From: Adiantum capillus-veneris
Lineage: Eukaryota > Streptophyta > Polypodiopsida > Polypodiales > Pteridaceae
Direction: 5' to 3'
Assembly: GCA_014529385.2 (NCBI GenBank)
Contig: CM043953.1
Coordinates: 85,898,342-85,962,341 of the forward strand
Length of the DNA stretch: 64,000 nt
Positions 58,453 through 64,000 of this stretch are shown piece by piece; within the stretch, counting starts at the first letter, position 1; each line of letters opens with the position of its first letter. Both the position numbers and the translations under genes were made by a program. A model generated the notes under the pieces. That model was not told the origin of the DNA and made no database searches. It was given only the letters and a program-made list of their open reading frames with translations.

Positions 58453-60130
58453 TTTGTAGGGTCTTTTGAAATTGGTTCACTACTTGGGAAGGTTTCGATT
58501 TCGTGGTCTATATCCCTTGGAGGAGGTAAATTTGAGAGATCTTCCGAAAATATATCTGAAAAGTCCTTAAGCCATTCTGGGGTTGTGTTGTCCCTTGAAT
58601 CATCTGTCTTATTAAGTTTTACTACAAAGATCTGTTGCCCTTTCTGTAAACCTTTCAGTAGTCGACTAACCTTAACTAAATGAGCCTTAGGCTTCCCATT
58701 TAATCCTTGTACTAATGTTTCTTCACCTAAGTGATTTTTGAAGGTTAAGTTCCCTTAAGCACAGTGAATTTGGGCTTGATTTTTTATTAACCAATCCATT
58801 CCTAAAATACCATCATAGATTCCTATTGGTAGAGTTCGAAAGTAAGATGAAGTTAGGGTTCCCCCTAGTTCAAAATCAACTGTAAATTGAGATAGAACCT
58901 CTTTCCCATTTGCTAGTTCTACTAATAATTTCTTGGCGGGATATTGGTTCAATTTAAGTTTCCTTAAACATTTAGGGGAGAGAAAAGAGTGTGTGCTGCC
59001 ACAATCTATAAGTAGTTCAAATTTTGCACCTTCTCTGTTTGCACTGATTTGGATGACAACATACTGTTGTCGAGCTCCACGGTTATCAATGGCGGCAAAA
59101 AGAGTAGCTCTTTCATCTTCCTCATCCAGCAAGGTAGGCTCTCCTACTGCAACATAAGCTTTGGCTCGTCTACCTCTTCCTATGCCTCGTCCTCTATTGC
59201 CTCTACCTCTTTGATGATTTCCTTGTCTTATATGAGTTTGAGGAGTGGTTCCGGTAGCAACTTGAGGATTTTGCCTCTCAGTACATTGACTCATGTAGTT
59301 TCCCATTCTATTGCATCCATAGCATTTGATGTTTGGAAAGGTCTTCTCTATAGTGGCTGTAGCTGACACTGCCCTCCGTTGACCTCCTTGATTATAATAT
59401 CCCCTTGTTCTTCCTCTAAAGTTATTGTAGTCGTAATAGATCCTAGCAGGGGGGTTTCCTTCAATTGCAAGTGGTTTAGATCTTAGAAGAGCATCTTGAA
59501 TAGAGGTGGATCTCATAGCTTCCAAGCGGTTACTCAAGGGTTTGTTTAGACCCTGACAGAAACAAGCAATCTGTTGTTCCATAGTCATTGGTGGTGCGTA
59601 ACGTCGCAGAGACACATATTTGGTGTAATACTCTTCCAAAGTAAGCTCTAACTGTTTGAGGGTGAAGAACTCATTCATTTTGATAGCTTGGTGAGCGGGA
59701 GGAAGATATATTTCTTTCACTGCCTGCTTCATTCTTTCCTAGGAGGGACTAATGGAAGGATTATCTCTACACTATTGTTTCCACCACAGTTTGGCATCTC
59801 GGGTGAGTCGAAACATTCCTAACATTTCCTGACTTTTCGAAGCAGTTCATGCTGCCAAGAAATAACCATCCATGGCGTCGAGCCATGCTTCGGCATCACA
59901 TTCTAAGTTGGTTCCTTCTCCCTTGAAAGTTGGGAGTTGAACTTGTTTTAACAGTAGTTTCTTTTCCTGGGTGGGAGTATAGAGACTTCTTGCATTTCCC
60001 TGAGTTTGTAATTAATGAAAATCTTTTAGTGATTACACTACTTTTATTTTGTTATGCAAGTCTTCTAATCCATATACTTTTAAAACAATGAAAACAGAAA
60101 TCTGACAATCATTATCACCATCATACTTAA
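58453..60130 (-). pseudogene. Chromovirus gag and protease
   Basis: The 58755-59732 frame has a gag capsid segment (LEEYYTKYVSLRRYAPPM), a zinc knuckle CYGCNRMGNYMSQC with Asn for His, an Arg/Gly-rich stretch, and protease with LLIDCGSTHSFLSP (Cys in the DSG motif) and GILGMDWL. Upstream to about 60130 are more gag pieces (VQLPTFKGEG, WLDAMDGYFLAA, KVYGLEDLHNKIKVV), cut by stops near 59755, 59850, 60013 and 60030. The interval 58453-58754 is the broken start of polymerase. Confidence 0.83.
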
Positions 60131-60234
60131 ACTACACAAGCATGTCATAAAACCATGGTATATATAAAGGTTAATATAACACTAACTCATACTATGTACA
60201 AGATGGACTCATACTATATACAATGTGTAATACC

Positions 60235-60744
60235 CTAGATCAACATCCTCTTTACCACTGGTGGGTCTGACAGGGGATCAAAAAATATGACGTCTTTTGG
60301 TCCCCTAAACTTTGGGCCTACTCTCATGGGCCTGATCCTACTTGGGTATATTACCGTGGCTACCTGATCATATACCCACTGATTTTGTGACACTTCTATC
60401 CCATCTACAATAATGGTCTGCTCTGGATCTTCAGTCCCACTGAAGAAGAAAACTTCGATGGTCCGAAGTGTTTCTGCCCACTTGAGTCTTTTTAGATTGA
60501 GTGTCAACCCTTCTAACTGTCCCGCATCAATTAGGAAAATTCCGTCAAACTGTGACCAGCTGATTCCCCATGTAGGAGGAGGGAAAAACATTAAATCTAA
60601 CAATTGCATGATGCTTTTGCGAAGTACAAAGTTGTTGGAGCTGCAAGCAGCCTCGAACATGATGTTGAAAATCACAAACTTTTGGTAAGCTTGGCGGATA
60701 TTTTCCTGTATTGATAGGGAAATTCTCATTTCACAATATACCAT
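60235..60744 (-). CDS. Extra ORF between primer-binding site and gag
   Basis: An intact 169-codon frame from ATG at 60744, about 70 bases after the primer-binding site, to TAG. I do not recognise it. It starts MVYCEMRISLSIQENIRQAY and is mixed hydrophobic and charged, with PPPTWGISWSQFDGIFLIDA, IEVFFFSGTEDPEQTIIVDG and FFDPLSDPPVVKRML. It has no zinc finger or transmembrane segment that I can see. It is intact while the adjacent gag has many stops, which is unusual for a random frame of this length in a decayed element. It could be an upstream ORF of the element, a captured sequence, or chance. Confidence 0.45.
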   Translation of the reverse strand: MVYCEMRISLSIQENIRQAYQKFVIFNIMFEAACSSNNFVLRKSIMQLLDLMFFPPPTWGISWSQFDGIFLIDAGQLEGLTLNLKRLKWAETLRTIEVFFFSGTEDPEQTIIVDGIEVSQNQWVYDQVATVIYPSRIRPMRVGPKFRGPKDVIFFDPLSDPPVVKRMLI

Positions 60745-60814
60745 AATTAAAAATGCAATACAACTTGTGCCTATTTTTCAACTTTTACCCTCCTAAGGTC
60801 AGGACCTTATTAAA

Positions 60815-60830
60815 CCATGCTCTGATACCA
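60815..60830 (-). other. Chromovirus primer-binding site
   Basis: On the minus strand TGGTATCAGAGCATGG, two bases from the LTR end. It matches initiator tRNA-Met usage, common in plant chromoviruses. Confidence 0.85.
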
Positions 60831-60832
60831 CT

Positions 60833-61886
60833 TGTAAGGGTCCCTAATCCTATCGACACCAAAAACGAGATGGTACCATTGACAGGTCTCTAGGCCTACT
60901 AAGTCAGAGTCCTTAAACAAGAAAAATTCCATCGAATTCACCCTTACCATTGACAATGGTTTAGGTTTATAGCCCTAGAAAGAGACCTAGTCCTGTCTCG
61001 CAGTGGAAACGGGACCATTAAAAATTTTCCGGCCCTATAACTTCATCCTTTAGTTTTTGGTTTTCCTTAGCCAACGCTTTTTTCCCCCTAACATATGTGA
61101 GGGTACAGCCATTGGTGGATTAATTCCTCTTCCAAATGACGAAGTTTCTAAACGTTTTAGTGCGCGGGAATGGATAGTTACCTGACTAATCAGGTCCACC
61201 CATCCATGATTGACAACCTTAGTCAATCCCCACTTACCACCCCGCACTCACACATGATTTCTGTGTTGTTTAATTACTACCATATTCTTTTCACAATTAA
61301 AACAATGATTCCTTTTTAACTTTCATCATTGCATTTCATTAAGACAACCTTTGAAAACAGTATTGAAGACATTCTTTCAAAAAACAAACATCTTTAGACT
61401 TAAGACAAGGTACTGTCATTCTGAAGTATCTCTGACCAGTACTAACTTGTCTCAAGACCACCTATACAGAGGTGAAAAACGGCACCCATTCCTTATTTAT
61501 AAAAACCGGGGTGGAAAAAGTCATCACACCAAAGTTCGGGTGCCCATACGCCAAAACCAATTGCCCATACAACCGGGCGGTTCCTCTAGAATATACTTGA
61601 AAGTACTATCCATAAACATAAACAAGCACGGGGTAAAGACTCCACACGTACGGAGGAAACCGACTCTTCCATGATGGTATCTCCATCATTACTCATTACC
61701 TGGAGTAAAATATTTTCAAGGAATCACAGGTGTCTTGAGACAAGCTGTCTTAAGGATGGTCAAACATTTCTTTCCTAAGTCAATCAGTCATAACCCAATA
61801 ATTTTCTTCCTAATTAAAATCATTGCTCGTTGGTTTCGTGGAAGTTACCTTCCATTTAAAGCCAGTTTATCCTTCCTAACCTTACA
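60833..61886 (-). mobile_element. Chromovirus 5' LTR
   Basis: The left end is fixed by the primer-binding site. The right end is proposed at CCTTACA (61880-61886), the exact inverse of the TGTAAGG start, giving 1054 bases. A minus-strand TATA box TATAAATA is at 61494-61501, about 390 bases after the proposed start. The right boundary is an inference because no second LTR was found to align. Confidence 0.65.
61494..61501 (-). promoter_or_regulatory. TATA box of chromovirus LTR
   Basis: TATAAATA on the minus strand, with a GC-richer GTGCCG a little downstream. Position suits a U3 promoter. Inferred from motif only. Confidence 0.5.
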
Positions 61887-61924
61887 TATGCAATGTTTAA
61901 CTTAAAAATGAACTTTAAAAGCTT

Positions 61925-62110
61925 TTAGTGAACAAAATAGAAATCCACCTGGGACTGCTTGTCCATGTGCTGTGCAAGAGGTGCCCGTAGACTCTCCTCT
62001 ATTGGCCTATGGCTAGGCCTAGCCTCATGGTCATTTCTGGCTTTGTTTCGCTTGTTGCTAACATCCTCTTCCTCTGTAAGAGGATTTTCCCTGGTTCTCT
62101 TGGGAGCCAT
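61925..62110 (-). CDS. Small basic ORF, possible gag N-terminus
   Basis: Sixty-one codons, MAPKRTRENPLTEEEDVSNK at the start, then Arg/Lys/Asn/Glu-rich. The style resembles N-termini of chromovirus gag proteins, yet it lies upstream of the LTR. It would fit before the VYGLEDLHNK part of gag at 60090 if the intervening 1.8 kb were an intron or a later insertion. I cannot tell which; it could equally be a remnant of another element. Confidence 0.3.
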   Translation of the reverse strand: MAPKRTRENPLTEEEDVSNKRNKARNDHEARPSHRPIEESLRAPLAQHMDKQSQVDFYFVH

Positions 62111-62399
62111 GTCGGCAGCCTTATAAAAAGACTTAATCCATTAGAAGCTTAATTGAATAATCTTCTGTTTCCTTGATTACCCAAAAATAAGAATTTTTGG
62201 AGTAAGTAGGTATCTTTAATAGTCAATTTGATGAGATATTCCTTCTATAACTTATTTATACTATTCATTTTATAACTTATTTATACTATAAGTAATTTTT
62301 CTCACTCTTCACTAGTGATTTTGGATCTCGTGTATTTCTTCGGTAATTAGATAAATTCATTTACTAATTTTCCTTGTCCATTTTATACAATAATTGGTT

Positions 62400-63660
62400 A
62401 TTTTTATTGAAGATACATATCTAAACTATTTATCTAAGGTTGGGATATTTATCATGGATTCCTCAAGATGTGTTCTTCTTTTGATATTTATATCAAAGGT
62501 TTTTGGATTGATTTACTATATTTTCCCTTTTATTTTCTCCTAAAAATAATGTAATTTTACTGGGATATTTAGTTAAACTAATTATCTGATGGTAACATAA
62601 TTATCACAGGTTTCGTGAGGTCTAATTAACCTCTGTTAAATAACTCAATTCAATTTGAGTCTATTTAATTATTTCTCCTATTTAAATTGTCCAAAAAACA
62701 GAGTATTTCTACTAAAGTAATTAGCTAAATTAATTATTTGAGATTTTCTTAATTATCAAGGATTCATTAATATCTAATTCACCTTTGATAAATAATAAAA
62801 TTCAATTTGAATCTATTTGCTAATTTCTCCTATTTAAATTGTCCAGAAAATAAAGTATTTCTGCTAAAGTAATTAGCTAAATTAGTTATTTGAGCTTGTC
62901 ATAGGTTTCGTAACATCTAATTAACCTCTGATAAATAGTTCAATTCAATTTGAGCCTATTTGCTAGTTTCCCCTGTTTAAATTGTCCAGAAAATAAAGTA
63001 TTTCTGCTAAAGTAATTAGCTAAATTAGTTATTTGATCTTTTTCTAATTATCATAGGTTTTGTAACATCTAATTAACCTCTGATAAATAATTCAATTTAA
63101 TTTCAATCTATTTACTAATTTCCCCTATTTAACTTGTCCAAAAAATAGAGTATTTCTTCTAAAGTAATTAGGTAAATTAATTATCTGAGCTTCTCCTAAT
63201 TATCATGGGTTTCTTAACACCTAGTTAACCATTGATAAATAACTTGTAGCATTTGAAATCAATTTCTAATTCTCCCTATTTAATCTTTCCTTAAAATAGA
63301 GTATTTCTGCTAAAGTAGTTAGGTAAAATAATTATCTGAGCTTATCCTAATTATCACGGGTTTCATAACACCTAATTAACCATTGATAAATAACTCACAG
63401 CATTTGAAATCAATTTACTAATTTCCCCTATTTAATTTGTCCTAAAAGCAAAGTATTTCTGCTAAAGTAATTGGGTAAATTTCTTATTTGAGATTCTCCT
63501 AATTATCACGGGTTCTTGAACACTTAATTAATCACTGATAAATAAATAAAATCATTTGAGATCAATTTGATTATTTTCCCCTTTAAGTTTCTCTAAAAAA
63601 TAGTGTAATTTTATCTAATTAATTAAGAAAATTACTCAAAAAATTATAGGATAATTTTCC
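62400..63660. repeat. Degenerate ~151-bp AT-rich tandem repeat, about 8 copies
   Basis: The phrase GTATTTCT(G/A)CTAAAGTAATTAG recurs at about 62702, 62854, 62997, 63149, 63300 and 63452, with weaker versions near 62550 and 63602. Spacings are 143-153 bases. Each unit continues with TTATTTGAG, a CTAATTATCA(C/T)GGGTT box, AACCTCTGATAAATAA and CCCCTATTTAA. Copies differ by many substitutions, so the array is old. No coding. Confidence 0.85.
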
Positions 63661-64000
63661 TAGCTTAATGACTATCTAATGCAGCTTTGATAATTACCTC
63701 AACGTAATCTAAGCTTAATTAATATGTTTCCCATTAATTCATGGTTAATTTGGCTAATTTCAACCCTAATATGATAGGATGATAAATTAGCTTAACAATA
63801 CCAAGCTTAATTACAACAATCAGCAGAGAATAATTAATTCAGAGAGGGTTTATGAATATACATAGGCCTAATCTTTGATTTATTAACAAAATAGATTAAT
63901 CTAACCTTGCTAATTAAGAAGGATTAGACTAATTACCGTTTAGGTTAATCAACTAGAGCTTAATCTCTAGTGATTTTTGCGTAGTGTTCTCTCTAGATGA
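63661..64000. other. AT-rich non-coding end of the window
   Basis: It continues the AT-rich character with TTAATTA motifs, possibly another highly degenerate repeat copy. No gene, promoter or further repeat can be supported. Confidence 0.6.

Larger units (their letters stand above)
55760..61886 (-). mobile_element. Decayed chromovirus (Ty3/gypsy), 5' LTR to chromodomain
   Basis: A minus-strand element: LTR 60833-61886, primer-binding site, extra ORF, gag-protease, reverse transcriptase, RNase H, integrase, chromodomain ending at TGA 55762-55760. The 3' LTR was not found. There are many stops and several catalytic residues are lost. The C-terminal chromodomain places it among the plant chromoviruses, which direct integration toward particular chromatin; the sublineage was not determined. 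Confidence 0.85.

Overview
The window is nuclear DNA from a land plant, almost certainly a species with a large repeat-rich genome. It is built nearly entirely of nested LTR retrotransposons: plant Ty3/gypsy elements with two RNase H domains (Tat-like), a chromodomain-bearing Ty3 element (chromovirus) and two Ty1/copia elements. I found no ordinary host gene, rRNA, complete tRNA gene or CRISPR array. The species cannot be named from the sequence.

Layout, left to right. (1) 1-171 is the end of a family-B LTR. (2) 172-20582 is H1, a plus-strand Tat-like element with long LTRs. Its coding region is split by an 11.1 kb non-autonomous element (3203-14283, TSD GCACC) that encodes gag and protease but no reverse transcriptase or integrase, and whose leader carries a dispersed array of 24-bp palindromes. 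(3) 20583-21074 and 45523-46287 are two pieces of an older minus-strand family-B-like element, C. (4) 21075-45522, sitting inside the leader of C, is a tandem LTR1-A-LTR2-B-LTR3 array on the minus strand, flanked by ACGT on both sides. Copy A is split by a 2.7 kb solo LTR (23994-26686). Copy B is split by a copia element with 143-bp LTRs (32924-38403). (5) 46288-about 53738 is H2, a second LTR-internal-LTR-internal-LTR array. It is related to H1 at its ends but has only a gag remnant inside. Its first LTR carries a 375-bp terminal-inverted-repeat element that contains Pol III-like A and B boxes. (6) 53739-about 55390 is a minus-strand copia fragment (gag, leader, PBS, LTR). (7) 55760-61886 is a decayed minus-strand chromovirus with an extra open reading frame between its primer-binding site and gag. 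(8) 61887-64000 is AT-rich, with one small basic ORF and about eight degenerate copies of a roughly 151-bp tandem repeat.

Inferred order of events: C is old; H1 and the A/B array landed in it; the GAG-PR element then landed in H1, the copia element in B, the solo LTR in A, and the small TIR element in H2. Every gypsy element carries stops, frameshifts or lost catalytic residues. A and B share several of their lesions, so the copy they descend from was already damaged. The best-preserved coding stretch is a 1280-codon open frame in B (38957-42799). The signals most worth follow-up are the palindrome array (4705-6174), the two tandem arrays, the TIR/Pol III element, the chromovirus extra ORF and the 151-bp repeats.
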